Shown one piece after another: positions 20,817 to 32,849 of a DNA stretch of 64,000 nt (within the stretch, counting starts at the first letter, position 1; every line of letters begins with the position of its first letter). Source of the DNA: Omphiscola glabra. Lineage: Eukaryota; Mollusca; Gastropoda; Lymnaeidae. Location of the stretch: assembly GCA_964017045.1 (NCBI GenBank), contig OZ024802.1:27530293-27594292 (forward strand). Direction: 5' to 3'. The notes beneath the pieces are model-generated. The model worked only from the letters and a program-made list of their open reading frames with translations, had not been told where the DNA came from and did not search any database. A program made the translations under genes and the position numbers.

Positions 20817-21231
20817 ACTAGTTATAGCTCGCCAAACATTGGCGACCGCAATGCGTGAACTTCCCATCTACTAAAGTTATTCTTGACAAAACATGAACTC
20901 AGTTAACGCACATTTAAGAATCCCAATTTTTGCTATACTCCTTCCCCCCCCCCCCCCCATCCCCCCATGATACGTCACTGCACACTTTATATTTCACGCC
21001 CATGAACTATATTAAATATTCTATTGTCCCAACCACTTTTAAACCGAATATTTTTTTACATCATATTTAAATTCAGACGATTTCATTTTTCGAAAAGAAA
21101 ATATTACGCACCAAACGCAGTTGCGTTAATAAAAAAATCATTTAAAGTAGTTATCGGGAATTATTTTGTACGCTCTATTGAACTTATTATTGAACCATAC
21201 ATTCTTTCAAACATATAGAATTATATGGAAT
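20817..21231 (+). repeat. Dispersed repeat family A, copy 1
   Basis: Begins ACTAGTTATAGCTCGCCAAA and shares with the copies at 21232, 29522, 33960 and 63297 the words GCGTGAACTTCCCATCTACT, ATGATACGTCACTGCAC, GATTTCATTTTTCGAAAAG and ACGCACCAAACGCAG. It is cut off where copy 2 starts. No protein-coding homology was seen. The class is unknown. Confidence 0.75.
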
Positions 21232-21821
21232 ACTAGATATAGCCCGTCAAACATTGGCGGCAACAATGCGTGAACTTCCCATCTACCAAAGTTACTTGAC
21301 AAAACATGAACTACAGCTACATCCCTTCCCCCTTCACCCAATGATATGTCACTGCACATTTTTTATTTCACGCCCATGAATTGTATAACAAATATTTTGA
21401 TGTCCCAACCACTTTAAACCGAATTTTTTTACACCATATTTAAACTGTGACTATTTCATTTTCCGAAAGAAATATTACGCGCGTAATATATATTATAAGA
21501 GATACCATTCATTTTTTAAATTATTTTTACAAACCAATGATTCTTGTAGCAAACGTCTCTTTATTAAATAAATAACTTTATTAACTAGCACACCACCCAT
21601 GACTAACTACGCCATCACTGCTGCTCCTGCTAAAGGCTAAAACATAACTACATTAACGAGGCCATTTCCAATACCCAAATATACGTTTCAAAATACAATT
21701 CATCTAGCAAAAGCTACGAAAATAATCTCAGTACCAAATACGCTGAATAGGAAGCAGCCAGCTTGTTAGGAAGCAGTCGGAAATGGAAGCAGTCACACCA
21801 GAAGCTTAATATATATATAAG
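21232..21821 (+). repeat. Dispersed repeat family A, copy 2
   Basis: Begins ACTAGATATAGCCCGTCAAA directly after copy 1 and ends GAAGCTTAATATATATATAAG. The 3' part has GGAAGCAGTCGGAAATGGAAG, a short repeat also present at the end of copies 3 and 4. A segment of about 200 bp (21507-21700) has no counterpart in the other copies and may be an insertion. Confidence 0.7.
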
Positions 21822-24800
21822 CGATTATTATAAAATTAATTATAAAAAAACAAACAAACACAAACGACTTGTAAGAAATGTTTCTTTAAGTCATAAGGTT
21901 GCTAAGCCCGACGTGTGGTAATGGGAACGCCTTGCTATAAGGCGAACCACACTTTCTACTTTTCTTTTCTTTTACCTTTACAGACTCGAAGAAAAAAAAA
22001 AGGCTTAAGGATTTATCAAAGTCAAAGGCGTACAGCAATGACGCTTGGAGAATCTCTGGTAATATAAACATCATTTAGTGCAATCACGCAATGGTCCAAT
22101 GGTTACAGTATAGATTGATCAAAACTTGTGCTTCTGAAACAACCACCGACCAGTAAAATCAATTTAAAATGCTTTTTTTTAAAAAAAAAAAAAAAAAAAA
22201 GAAGTATTAACTGTACAGTAAGGCCATAATACGTTAAGTGTAGAAGAAATTCTTCTCGAAATTTAGAAGAAAAGAAATAATACAAATAAAACAAACAAAG
22301 AAAATAAAAAAGAATTTAAAAAAAACAAAGCAAAAAAAACATCAACAAGAATAAAAAAAAAAAAAACAACACGAAAAAATAAATAAATACCCCCCACCCC
22401 CACAAAACGCATCATTATGACTAAATAATTATATATTAATATCACACGCATCGAGGATAACGAAAATAAATAGATTTCTCGTTACAAGACTCACGACGCA
22501 CGTTTGAAAGTTAAATGTTTATAGTCTCAGGATACCGATGATGCAAAAATATTTAGTGTTTGTAATTAAATAAAACCTGCTCTATGTTTCCCCCCTTTCG
22601 GTCAAAGTAGCTACGTGTGTGTTTTAAAGAAAAAAAATAATAATATTTAAATACATACATCGGACCTGCGATTCACTTGAAAATGAATGTTGAAAAACAC
22701 CCACAACAATAAGGGAGAGTTGGCCAGAACAACATCCAACAATGGCGGATACATGTGTGACCTGCGCTACTATACAGCTCAGGGTTTGCTCTCAACGTTT
22801 TTGCAGGAGTTTGTTTCAACTCATCGCCTAACGATTACGGGCGTGGACCCATGACCCGGGGGATACGCCAGACAATAGATTTTAATTAGTGCAGACAATG
22901 CGCAGGTCCACCGCTGGGGGAAAGCTTGAATTGCCTGTTTATTATATAAATGAGCGCTTAATGATTTGGGTATTGCAAGGTATCTATAGATAGACGTGGA
23001 GACTATGGCCTTGGTGACCTTGTTGTGAGGGCGTGGAAGGTTCAAAGAGGACATAGAAACCCTAGGCCATGAATCACTTTCTAGACTGTACACGGAGCAG
23101 AGGCGCACCTGGGGGTTGGAGATGGGGCGAATCGACCGGGGTACACTTTTGAGGATGTATTGTCATGTAATATATTATGCGTGGGTCGACGCAATTTCAG
23201 GTGTTCTTCCGAGCGGCAGTTAGTCAAAATACGACATTGGGGAGGAGTATTTAATAGTGAACTGAGGTGACTGTTCCCATTCCCACCCCCAACCCTTGTC
23301 GCTGCTTGCAAAAAGAGTTCGATATATATTTTTTTTTAAAAGTCTGCCGTATTAGTCTGGTTGTTTGCATTAACTCAAGGTCGATTTAGTTTGTACCTGT
23401 CCGATCATAGGGATTCATCACTTCCTAAAAAGAAATTCAAGCACAGAGTGCTGCTACTTATTTCACGGTTATAAGACTCTATATTATTAAAATCACACCA
23501 AAGAATAAAAGATCCCCCCTCTCCCACAAACTGTCTCCCTGCATCCCACTTTAATATTAATTAGTAAGTTTATTGCATTCGATCCATCTTTCTCACCATT
23601 TCATCAACAATTGTTCTTTTACTTAAAGAAAACAACAACAACAAAAAATCAAATGATTTAAGTGATCAAAAATGAAAAATTTCCCCAAAAAACTTACAAT
23701 CTGCTTGGACCTCTGTACCCCACACTTAAATCTTCTAGGGTTGTGCTAAATCATTGACCCCGATGCCGATGTCAAAGAGAAAACAGAGCTCATGAAAGCA
23801 TAGCTCAAATTTTCTAAAAACTAAGCCAGATAGTTTTTAACATGGTAATTGTTTGAAGAATAAAATAATTATTTTTTTAAAGCACCATAAAAACAAACAC
23901 AAAAAACAAAACAACAACAACTGCCAAATAGCTTTTCCATATACGTTCAAAAGTAATCTTTGCGAAGACCCCCGACATGTCAGGGGTGTTTCTGAGACTC
24001 AAGGTTCGGAGACAAATGATTCTGCCCATGACAGGTGCAGACAAACGTGGGTCCAAAACTGCACGTGGACATGAAAAAAAAAAATATGTAGGACTTACAA
24101 CAAAAAGAAAGAAAAGAAAATATCCCTTTGGCTAACATAATAAAGGTACACACAAGAAGCAGTTTCGGACCATGTTGCAGACGAGATCGATAAATTAAAA
24201 ACAATATTTTATGTCATTCTGACAGCAGGGACATCAAGGGCAGGCCTGGAAAAATATTGCTCGACATCCTGTTTGGTTCGTCGTTGGAAAACACGAACGC
24301 ATTCAAGGGCGTTTTTTAACGGGGTTAAAAACTATTTTCTTTAAAAGTGGCCAGATCTCGAAGAAAGGGAAGGTAAAATCCAAGGGAGCCCGAACGACTT
24401 GTGCATTGTCTTGCCCTGTCGAGTGTTTGCTGAAATAATTACAGGGTTGTGTTCAAACAGCGTTACGCGATGAGAGTAGAGAGGACGCACGTCACATCCG
24501 CTTTGTTGTTGTTCTTTTGTCTCTCCCCCATCCACCCAACCCCCTGACGTTCCAGTCTACGCCCATGATCAATATACGATAAGCCAATCGGTTTGATCCA
24601 TGGAATATCGATCATGTAGGTTGGGTGGGGGCAGGGGATGTTAAAATTGTACACCGCCCAACGGAAATTCCAATGTTGCTCCGCCTCATGATTGACAGCT
24701 GTTGTAAAGTATCGCCGCCATTGTCGGGCATTGGATGGTTTTGTCAGAGCGCTAATTGATCCATGATTTTTAACTTTCGATTGAACACCATACTTTCAAC

Positions 24801-25030
24801 CTTCATCACTGTTTAGCTATCAACAATTTGGGGGTGGTGGTGATGGACCCCGTGGATGGGTGAGGTTTAGTGGGCTAATTTCGCTCTTTCACCCGCTTAA
24901 CTTTTTTAAGCAAAAAGAAAACAGGGTTACGAAACAAGGATAATGTTACTGCAAACTATGTAGAGCTCATTCTGGACAAGTGTTTTTTTTTTTTTTAATT
25001 GTATTGATAGTTTTTTTTTTGGTTGCTATC
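21822..25030. other. No recognised gene
   Basis: 3.2 kb of unique-looking, AT-rich sequence with homopolymers (poly-A at 22179-22200, poly-T near 24980) and A-rich stretches (22290-22390). Short frames have no recognisable motif. Unseen small exons cannot be excluded. Confidence 0.5.
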
Positions 25031-25034
25031 TTTG

Positions 25035-25262
25035 AACTTAAAATTTCAATAGTTTCTGAAATCTTTGAGCCGAAATTTCTCATTGAAATATTTGAGCAAA
25101 CATTTCTCAAGGTTCTGAAATCGTTGAGCCAACATCCCTTAGGGTTCTGAGATATTTGAACAAAAAGTTATGGCTCTGCAATATGTGAGCCAAATATTCT
25201 CTACTTACTAACAACATCTTGAGCCAACATTTCACTACCGGTAAGTTTCTTAAATAATTCAG
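25035..25262. repeat. About 31-bp degenerate tandem repeat
   Basis: Six to seven imperfect copies of GAGCCAACATTTCTCAAGGT plus TCTGAAATATTT, diverging with distance. Confidence 0.7.
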
Positions 25263-25383
25263 CCAATATATCTCTAGTGTCTCTCTTTTTTTTGCCCCAA
25301 GCTCTGAATAATTGGTGCGCATGGACTCTTTGCGCTCATATAATTTATGGGGAACGCTTTGATTAAGAAATGTTTATCGTCTT

Positions 25384-25850
25384 TTGCCCTCTGATGGTTG
25401 TTTGTGGGGTTCACCTAAAAACCAAATTAAGAGACTCCAGAAGGTACAAAATACTGCAGCCAGCATTGTATCACGTACAAAGAAATCTGACCACAACAAC
25501 CATGTTCTTGACGATCGCCACTGGCTTCCTGTGAGCGAGCGCATCAACCACAAAATTCTGTCCCTGGCGTATAGCGGTATAGAAGGCTCTGCACCTGTTT
25601 ATAATCAAAAACCGATTTCTAAAAATATGTCCGTACAGTTCCTGCGCTTTTCAACAGAGTCCTTACTGAGAGTACCCAGTGTGGATAGAAAAAGAAAAAA
25701 ACGTCACACGGGGTGCGCTCTTTTGAATCTACTGCGCCTAAATTTTGGAACAGACGGTCACAATCTTTGAGGAACATTGAAAATGATAAAAAGTCATTTC
25801 AGAACATTAATATAATTTTTTCTTTAAATAAACTTTAGGACATCAGAGCG
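25384..25850 (+). pseudogene. LINE 3'-end remnant (CR1/L2-like)
   Basis: The frame at 25384 encodes IKRLQKVQNTAASIVSR, DDRHWLPVSERINHKIL and STESLLRVPS, which are hallmarks of the C-terminal domain of CR1/L2/Rex-type reverse transcriptases (LQxVQNxAARLV; LHWLPVxxRIxYK). After about 25700 the match continues in another frame (VRSFESTAPKFWNRR, then SLRN), so there is a frameshift. Only the 3' end is present. Confidence 0.85.
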
Positions 25851-26212
25851 CTATGAGCATGCTAAAATAGCATGGACACAGCCGTTATAAAAGTACTCAA
25901 TAATCATCATGATACGACAAATAGGGTTTACAACTCTACGATACATCTAACAGCGCTCTGTATTGCTGTCTTTATCCCTGCCCACCAATCGGGTTTCCAC
26001 CAATTGGACGCCACCAACCTAAGATCTGTTTTATCCACTCTGCAGCGGTCTTCATCTGTCCACGGTCTTAGTGCGAGGCAAGCGACCTTGATACATTAAA
26101 ACCCCTGTTTACTACGATTTTGTTGTATATATTAGACAACTTTTTATTTTTAAACTTTTACAACTTCGCGGATGATGACTATAGACCAAGGAGGGGAGAA
26201 ATTGGAGGGAAA

Positions 26213-26345
26213 CATAGGGGCGTAGGAAAACGGATGTGGGGTGGGGGCGCCCTGGCGGTACTTTTCCCCCTTACATCGAGGAGCGTCATTTACGCTCGCC
26301 TCGCAGAGTTTTTTCCCGTGGAAGAGGGCAGCAAAAAAAAATATT
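26213..26345. mobile_element. Fragment related to the CAGTGGCGTAG MITEs
   Basis: GGGGCGTAGGAAAACGG, GGCGCCCTGGCGGTACTTTT and CGCAGAGTTTTTTCCCGTGG match, in order, the interior of the MITE at 30208-30349. The ends are not preserved, and a tandem array follows directly. Confidence 0.55.
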
Positions 26346-26351
26346 TGAACC

Positions 26352-26482
26352 GCACCTGGGTGGCTCTAACCGGAACCACACCCCTGGGGGGACTCTATCC
26401 CGAACCACACCCCTGGGGGGCTCTAACCCGAACCACACCCCTGGGGGGGGGCTCTAACCCGAACCACACCCCTGGGGGCAGC
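26352..26482. repeat. About 28-bp minisatellite, 4-5 copies
   Basis: The unit CCGAACCACACCCCTGGGGG plus GCTCTAAC has G-run length variation. Each copy carries the palindrome CCCCTGGGG. Confidence 0.85.
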
Positions 26483-26824
26483 ATAAATATTTATTTTAAT
26501 TTTTTTTTTTTTTGTATCAGTCTGGTCTTAATCTACCACGCGGGAAAATCTATGGGGAAAATGCATATAAAAAACAGTACACATGAGCATACAAATAAAA
26601 TTACGGTAAGAGAAGGTCATTTCTAATTGAATATTCTTTATATCCTAGATCGGGTTTAGCATCAATAATTGGTGCAATTTGAAGACATAGGCATAGGCAA
26701 CAAGGAAAGGTAATAAAAACAAAAGAGTACCCTTTGAAAATTGAATACTATTATGAGTTAGTGGAACTGATTTTAACAACTGTTGGCAAATATAATATGT
26801 CTAAACAAAGAAAGAGATAAGGGA

Positions 26825-27085
26825 TAAGGGTTCCAGTAGGGCTGGGTTCGCCTGCTTGGGGTAAGAATTCCTGTAGGACAGGGTTCGCCTGCTTGGAGTA
26901 GACGTTCCTGTAAGGCAGGGTTCGCCTGCTTGGAGTAGGAGTTCCTGTAATCCAGGGTCCACCTGCTTGGAGTAGGAGTTCCTGTAATGCAGGGTCCACC
27001 TGCTTGGAGTAGGAGTTCCTGTAAGGCAGGGTCCACCTGCTTGGAGTAGACGTTCCTGTAAGGCAGGGTCCACCTGCTTGAAAAG
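26825..27085. repeat. 37-bp minisatellite, 7 copies
   Basis: The unit contains GCAGGGTCCACCTGCTTGGA and GTAGGAGTTCCTGTAAG; the period of 37 was measured between 26961 and 26998. Since 37 is not a multiple of three, three overlapping minus-strand frames appear; none is a gene. Confidence 0.95.
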
Positions 27086-27469
27086 GAGGGTGGGGTGGGG
27101 GGGCACTGCCAGTTTGCTTACTGACCTCGTCTCTGCTTCTTCAAAGTTTACATTGAAACTAATTTAAATAATGAGCTCATTTGAAAAAAAAAAATTGCTG
27201 CAAATCAATTGGACACAAAAAAAATTATTTTTGCCCTGCAGTTAAAACTTTCTACAAAAAGATGCTTAAAATGTATGGTGTCTTCTGCAATGATTTACAT
27301 TTTCAACTGATTAGAAATTATGTCACAAATACTGTATTTTATGCCCACTTTTTGACTTTTTCTTTTGCGGTATTGCTTTGGCCAATCATGAATGTTTTAA
27401 CGAAAAAAAAACCCTAGCGCAAATTAAAGCAGAATATAAGTAGCGAAACCGGTTGGGTTGGGTCGAGCC

Positions 27470-27650
27470 ATTTTTGATTCTCGATTCGAGACATTTTTTA
27501 TTCTCGACTCGAGACATTATTGATTCTCGACTCGAGACATTTTAGATTCTCGACTCGAGACATTTTAGATTCTCGACTCGAGACATTTTAGATTCTCGAC
27601 TCGACACATTTTAGATTCTCGACTCGAGACATTTTAGGTTCTCAATACGA
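27470..27650. repeat. 23-bp minisatellite with CTCGAG palindrome
   Basis: About eight copies of GATTCTCGACTCGAGACATT plus TTA. Each unit carries the self-complementary core TCTCGACTCGAGA. Confidence 0.92.
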
Positions 27651-27720
27651 ACGCCTTGACTTTTAGGATTAAATTGAATTAAAGCAACACCACCAACTTT
27701 TGTTGAATCTCCCCCCCCCC

Positions 27721-27927
27721 CAAGAGGCGTAGCTAGAGACTTTGGCACCCGGGGACAAGATTCGCGCCCGGGGACAAGATTCATTTTAAAGCGCCCTCTT
27801 TTCCTTTTTTTCAACTCTCAAACCCAATATTTTCATCAATAAAATAATACCAAAGCACATTTTGGCGCCCCTAACAAGCTGGCGCCCGGGTACATCTGTA
27901 CCCCTGACCCCCTACGCTACGCCTCTG
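27721..27927. mobile_element. MITE of the GGCGTAG family in a C-run
   Basis: The ends AAGAGGCGTAGCTAG and CTACGCTACGCCTCTG are inverted, and the interior has repeated GCGCCCGGGG motifs shared with the MITE at 39971-40157. It is flanked by C-runs on both sides, so an 8-bp duplication of Cs is possible but cannot be proven. Confidence 0.65.
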
Positions 27928-27974
27928 CCCCCCCCCCCCCAAGTTGGCGCTGTGTTTTGTTTGTTTTCCCCTTA

Positions 27975-28545
27975 GAGGTCGTTCGCAAATTACGACACGC
28001 TCAGGGGGTAGGGGGGAGTTCGAGAATTTGTGACACTTTGTAACGTCCTTTTTAAAAATTTGTTTTTTTGTTGTATTTTTTTTTTTTTTTTGTAATTGTA
28101 AATCTACAATTTTCTAATTTTGAAACATCTTTATTTAATTAATGTTAAAAACAATAATTTGAGGTCGAAATTGCCTCAGGTATTATAAATTATAGGTACT
28201 ATGTACTCAGTCGCTCACACCTTCTGCGCATATCGAACAAATGACGCAAAAAACGGTTGTGGCCATTTTACATTCGGCTCGTGGATGACTTCTCTGTTCC
28301 GCGTCACAGTTTTCGAATAATGCCACATCTTAAGCCACTATGGGAAGATATTAAAAAAAAGAATAAAATCTTAGTTTGTTTAAGAATTTTTTTTGTATGT
28401 TTTAAATTTTATTAGGTGTGACGTGATCCGGTGGGGGGGGGGGGTGGGTGGTAAAGTATGTGTGACCTCTCGTGACAAGAGGAGAAAGGAGGGGGGGGGG
28501 TCTAAAAAGTTCATTTTTTTGCGTGACGTCATTTACGAGCGACCC
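27975..28545. mobile_element. TIR element family B, copy 1
   Basis: Left end AGGTCGTTCGCAAATTACGA and right end GTGACGTCATTTACGAGCGACCC are imperfect inverted repeats. The interior matches copies at 30939-31443 and 49384-49887 in reverse orientation (e.g. GCCTCAGGTATTATA, TGACGCAAAAAACGGTTGTG). It is non-autonomous; no frame was recognised. Confidence 0.75.
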
Positions 28546-28929
28546 ATTATTTCCCAGACTATGTTTTGATTTTTAATTTATTATTATTATTATTATTTAA
28601 ACTTTCTATTATTTTCCGTGTTGACTGTCTTCTCGTGTCCGCTCAAAGTGCCCTAAATCAAGTTGTTGCCCAAAATGTGGAACTCATCCCCTGAATACAC
28701 AGATCAAGGACAACGGGATCCATTAATTAGAGTGGGGGGGGGGGCGCGGGGCGGAGTTAAGCTTGGTAAAACTCCTGCGGTCACGCAGAGATCAGTCGCT
28801 GACCGCATGCAAAAAGGTCAAGGCTGAATTGCTGGATAATCTCAAATCCTTATCTTTTTGGTAGCACAAGTTTTCTTTTTTTTTTGTTGATGAATTATTA
28901 TTTTCATTTCTTCTGAACTAATTTCATAT

Positions 28930-29085
28930 CAAACTGTTCAAGACTGTGAAGCCACATTGTGGACGTCCAAGGGTTCAAGGCTGTGAAGCCACATTGTGGA
29001 CGTCCAAGGGTTCAAGACTGTGAAGCCACATTGTGATTCCATATCAAACTGTTCAAGACTGTGAAGCCACATTGTGGACGTCCAA
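28930..29085. repeat. 36-bp tandem repeat, 4 copies
   Basis: The unit GTTCAAGACTGTGAAGCCAC plus ATTGTGGACGTCCAAG; one copy is interrupted by a repeat of CATATCAAACT from the left flank. Confidence 0.85.
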
Positions 29086-29521
29086 GGTTTTTGAAAGTCG
29101 GCAGTCACGAATTGATCAGCGAGGGAAAAAAACAACGAACAAAGAAAATTGTTTTCGTTTGGAGCGACCACCCCCGCATGCCCGGAGGTTAAGATTGGAA
29201 TGCGTACTATAGCATCAGCGTCCATGGGTCTTAAAATATAGACTTTTTGGGTTTTATTTTATTTTAGAGTGGGAGTTTAAGGTTAAACAGATAGAGTGAA
29301 TTATTGTGGTGCACATTTATATTACATCACGGTGGGGGGGGGGGGGGAGGGGGGGGCAAGGTTAAGGTTAATTGACACGAAGACGAGGGATCCCGCTCCA
29401 AACGGCCATACCGAGCAGGCTGAAGTCAAAATGGAAAATTAGTCACAAACCCGTTCTATAATCTATGTCGTTGCATGCTTTCAACTCAAGACAAGCTGTA
29501 TTTTACCAACCATCCATCCAT

Positions 29522-30046
29522 ACATGGCGACAGCAATGGGTGAACTTCCCATCTACTAAAGTTACTTGTCAAAACATGAACTATATTAAATATTCTGATG
29601 TCCCAACCACTTTTAAACCGAGAATACTTTTTACACTATACTTAAATTGTGACAATTTCATTTTTTTTTCCGAAAAGAAAATATTAAGGACCAAACGCAG
29701 ATGCATTATTAAAAAAAATAATTTAGCGTAGTTATCGGGAATTATATTTTTCGTGCTATTAAACTCATTATTGAACTACACTTTTTTCAAAAATATATAA
29801 TTATTTGTAACATACTCTCCATAACTAAAATAGGCTAATGTGTTTCTGTGGTCCCCTTATTGGGAGTCACTTCCCTTTGTTTATGATAGATTTAGGGTTC
29901 GGGTTAGGGTGAGCGACAGAGGGACCAGTAGCGTGCAATTACCCTAAAATACGCTGAATAGGAAGCAGACAGCTTTTTCGGAAGCAGCCGGAAATGGAAG
30001 CAGTCCACGAGTCAAATCAGAAGCGTAATATATATATAAGAGATGG
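29522..30046 (+). repeat. Dispersed repeat family A, copy 3, with internal insert
   Basis: Matches family A from GGCGACAGCAATGGGTGAAC to GAAGCGTAATATATATATAA. The left end and the C-rich middle are missing. Between about 29817 and 29943 it holds a segment homologous to the repeat at 61185-61550 (listed separately). Confidence 0.75.
29826..29943 (-). mobile_element. Dispersed repeat family C, short copy
   Basis: On the minus strand it reads GGTAATTGCACGCTACTGGT, then CACCCTAACCCGAACCCTAA, then ACAAAGGGAAGTGACTC, matching in order the locus at 61185-61550. Here the CCCTAA-rich motif is single; at 61 kb it has expanded. It is inserted in family A copy 3. Confidence 0.65.
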
Positions 30047-30207
30047 CCCATTCATCGGATACCCAACATAAAAATAATCAATATTTGTTGGCACCAAAGA
30101 AAGCTTAGTGATGTTATCATTTATGCAAACAAACTTTGTTTCCAGTGCTTGTTCAATACACAGGTCAATTAGGAGTCAATAACATTACAACATAAACGCC
30201 CTTACTA

Positions 30208-30349
30208 CAGTGGCGTAGAAATGAGGTGGGTGGAGGGGGGGGGGCCCAGGCGGCACTTTTTTCTTTCTTATTTTTCGGGCAGCATTTTTTACCTCCTGCA
30301 GAGTTTTTTTGACCCTCCCAGGGCGGCACTAATCCTAGGTACACCACTG
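30208..30349. mobile_element. hAT-like MITE, CAGTGGCGTAG family
   Basis: A 142-bp element with the ends CAGTGGCGTAG and GTACACCACTG. It is flanked by an 8-bp duplication with one mismatch (CCTTACTA at 30200-30207, CCCTACTA at 30350-30357). The 8-bp duplication and CAG/CTG ends fit hAT. Confidence 0.8.
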
Positions 30350-30938
30350 CCCTACTACTATCAGGAAAAAAAAGCAGTGCCACTAGAGCCATATAGCACA
30401 AGCGTCACTACATAGCAATATGAAAGAAATAATAATAATAATAATAATTATAAAACATTAAGAAGGGTAAAATGGGTTATGCATTAATTTTGACATCGTT
30501 TTTAATGATCGATTTTTATTTGAGTCACACGAGCTGTAAAGATGGCAGTTTCTTACAGATAAATCAATAAATCTATAAATACATGAATCAAAAGATATCT
30601 TTTTTTTTGAATTGTATATCTCACTTTATTTACTGGAGCTGAGAATATTTCAGCTCAAGGCAATTCCTCTGCCAGATTAAATTCTTGATAAAAAAAAAGA
30701 TTTAAAAAAAAAAAAATTAGAAAAAGTAATATATATATAAAAAAAAATAGATCTAAATTTAACTAAAAAAAAAAAAAAAAAAAAATAATTTAAAAAATTA
30801 AATTAAAAAAATTAAATAGAATACAAGAAAAAAATATTAAAAAAAAAAAAAAAAATATATAAATAAACTAAAATTAAAAAAAAAATTATTACAAAAAAAT
30901 AATTAATGAAAAAAAAAAAAAATTAAGAAAATAAATTT
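30350..30938. other. AT-rich, homopolymeric stretch; no gene
   Basis: (AAT)n near 30430 and, from 30690 to 30920, almost only A and T with long A-runs. Nothing else was seen. Confidence 0.7.
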
Positions 30939-31443
30939 GGGGTCGTTCGCAAATTACGTCACGCTACAATGACCTTTTCAGACCCCACCCTGTCACCAAG
31001 TGATACACATTTTTACCCCCTCCCCTCCCCTTAGTGTCACTTCACACTTTAAAAAAATCAAAACATACATACAATTTTTATACCTCAACTAAGATTTGAT
31101 TTAATACTTTAACATTTTGCCATAATGGATTAAAACGTTGTATTATTAGAAAACTGCGACGTAAAACAACGGAGTCATCACCGAGCCGAATGTAAAATGA
31201 TCACAACAGTTTTTGCGTCACGGTACCTATATTACCTGAGGCAATTTCGACCGCAAATTATTGTTTTTTTAAAAACAAATTAATTGAATAAAGATTTTTC
31301 AAAGTTAGAAAATGTCTAAATTTTAAATATATTTTTTGTGATGTCACACATTTTTTACCCCCCTCCCCCTGTCTCAAAGTGTCACAAATTCTCGACGCAC
31401 CCTCCCCCCCCCCCCGAGCATGACGTAATTTGCGAACGACCCC
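30939..31443. mobile_element. TIR element family B, copy 2 (best ends)
   Basis: A 505-bp element. The left end GGGGTCGTTCGCAAATTACG and right end CGTAATTTGCGAACGACCCC are perfect inverted repeats of about 20 bp, extending imperfectly (TCACGC / GCATGA). The interior has A-rich sequence and TCACAAATTCTCGA words near the ends. It has no coding capacity. Confidence 0.85.
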
Positions 31444-31523
31444 ATACGTGCATTAAAATAGATTTGATACAATAAATCTTTTTCATATGCTAGTATTTAA
31501 CTTGGACAATGTTAGTCTGCTGT

Positions 31524-31650
31524 CATTCTGTCTGTCATTCTGTCTGCCATTCTGTCTGTCATTCTGTCTGTCATTCTGTCTGTCATTTTGTCTGTCATTC
31601 TGTCTGTCATTATGTCTGTCATTCTGTCTGTCCGTCCGTCTGTCGGTCGG
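31524..31650. repeat. 12-bp minisatellite (TGTCTGTCATTC)
   Basis: About ten copies of ATTCTGTCTGTC grading into a TCCGTC-rich tail. The minus-strand DRQN repeat frame is an artefact. Confidence 0.9.
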
Positions 31651-31904
31651 ATAGTCTGTCCGTCCGTCTATTTCGCCGTTGACTCGGTCATTGTTAACAA
31701 ACTCCGGTGCATCCTGGAGAGCTAAACCGTTTGTCAAATTTAACTTCGTAAAGGGATGCAATTGGATTTGAGATTGACTTTACATTTGTCAAGTTGTCTC
31801 CCTGCATATAACGAGAGGAGAAAATAACCTCCGTGGACTCCGTGTGACGATTGCTACATTAAAATAATCCTCAAAACATCGAAATCAACGTAGTTTGCCT
31901 TAAT

Positions 31905-31939
31905 CCATAGACCGTGATTCTCTTTCATTTATAATTATT

Positions 31940-31978
<39 letters not shown>

Positions 31979-32275
31979 AAAAAAAACCCAACAAAAAACA
32001 AACAATTTATATTTCATTGAAGTCATTGATGTCATGAAATTAAAGCACACCAGCATTGATTTGTTTGACCTTTATCACTCTGATAGACACTGACAGACAC
32101 ACAGACACACAAAGACACACCACGCACACACATACACATTGACGAATATTCTGTGTGCGGAATTACCTTTGAGGGGGGATTACCCGTTGTGTGAGCAATC
32201 TTCGAGTGAGGAAATATTGTGTTGGGAATTTTCGTTTGGGGATTTTTCTTGTAGGGACTAATCCGTTTACCTTAA
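31905..32275. repeat. Dispersed module D, copy 1 (with CA-rich centre)
   Basis: Begins near AGACCGTGATTCTCTTTCAT, holds a long A-run, then TTTCATTGAAGTCATTGATGTCAT, a CACA-rich tract, ACACATTGACGAATATTCTG and GGGACTAATCCGTTT. The same order occurs at 49030-49380. Function and class are unknown. Confidence 0.65.
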
Positions 32276-32429
32276 AAAAAAAAATTTGTAAGAGAACAAA
32301 GCAGAAAAATATGAGTGAATCGAAAATTGGTAATTATGACGAGAAGCACAAATGTGAATACCAAAAAATAAAGGTTTAATAACATATATATGCACTGGAG
32401 TAGATGGGGTAAATGCCACCCTGGACGGG

Positions 32430-32625
32430 TTCCCCAAATGATGGGCCAAGGACCGGCACCGGTCCGCGAGCCTTAAGTTTCCGGTCCGCACAACATGACT
32501 ATTTATTTTAAAAAGGAAATATCAAGAATAAAACTGGCACCGGTCCCAGGCGCAATTTCGAAACCTGTCCACCGGTACGCCAGACTTGAACGTTGTGGGA
32601 ACACGTCATCGAATACGTGCATGGG
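32430..32625. repeat. Dispersed module E (CCGGTCCGC), copy 1
   Basis: GGCACCGGTCC, CCGGTCCGCACAACATGA and GCCAGACTTGAACGTT occur in the same order at 52298-52430. It leads directly into TGACGTCA-containing repeats in both places. Confidence 0.7.
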
Positions 32626-32775
32626 GAAATTGTGACGTCAACGAATGGATTGTGACGTCAAGGGACATCTTGTGACGACCACGAATGGATCATGACGTCA
32701 AGGGACACATTGTGAGGCTAATGCACGGATGGCGACGTCAACGAAAGACTGTGACGACAACGAATGGATCATGAC
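32626..32775. repeat. Short TGACGTCA-type repeat, copy 1
   Basis: Six to seven degenerate units of about 20 bp with GTGACGTCAACGAATGGATT; the larger homologous array is at 52440-53050. Confidence 0.75.
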
Positions 32776-32849
32776 GTGGACGGTTGAGAAAGTGAAGAGA
32801 ACAGAGTAAATCGTATCAGAGATGCAATCCGTTCAGCTCAGATATGATT

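Noticed and set aside
22085..22115. tRNA-like box (GGTCCAATGGTTACAG)
   Set aside because: Only an A-box-like phrase; no matching B box (GGTTCGANNCC) or cloverleaf follows.
29880..29925. TTAGGG-like words as interstitial telomere
   Set aside because: Only one or two copies inside dispersed repeat family C; not a telomeric array.
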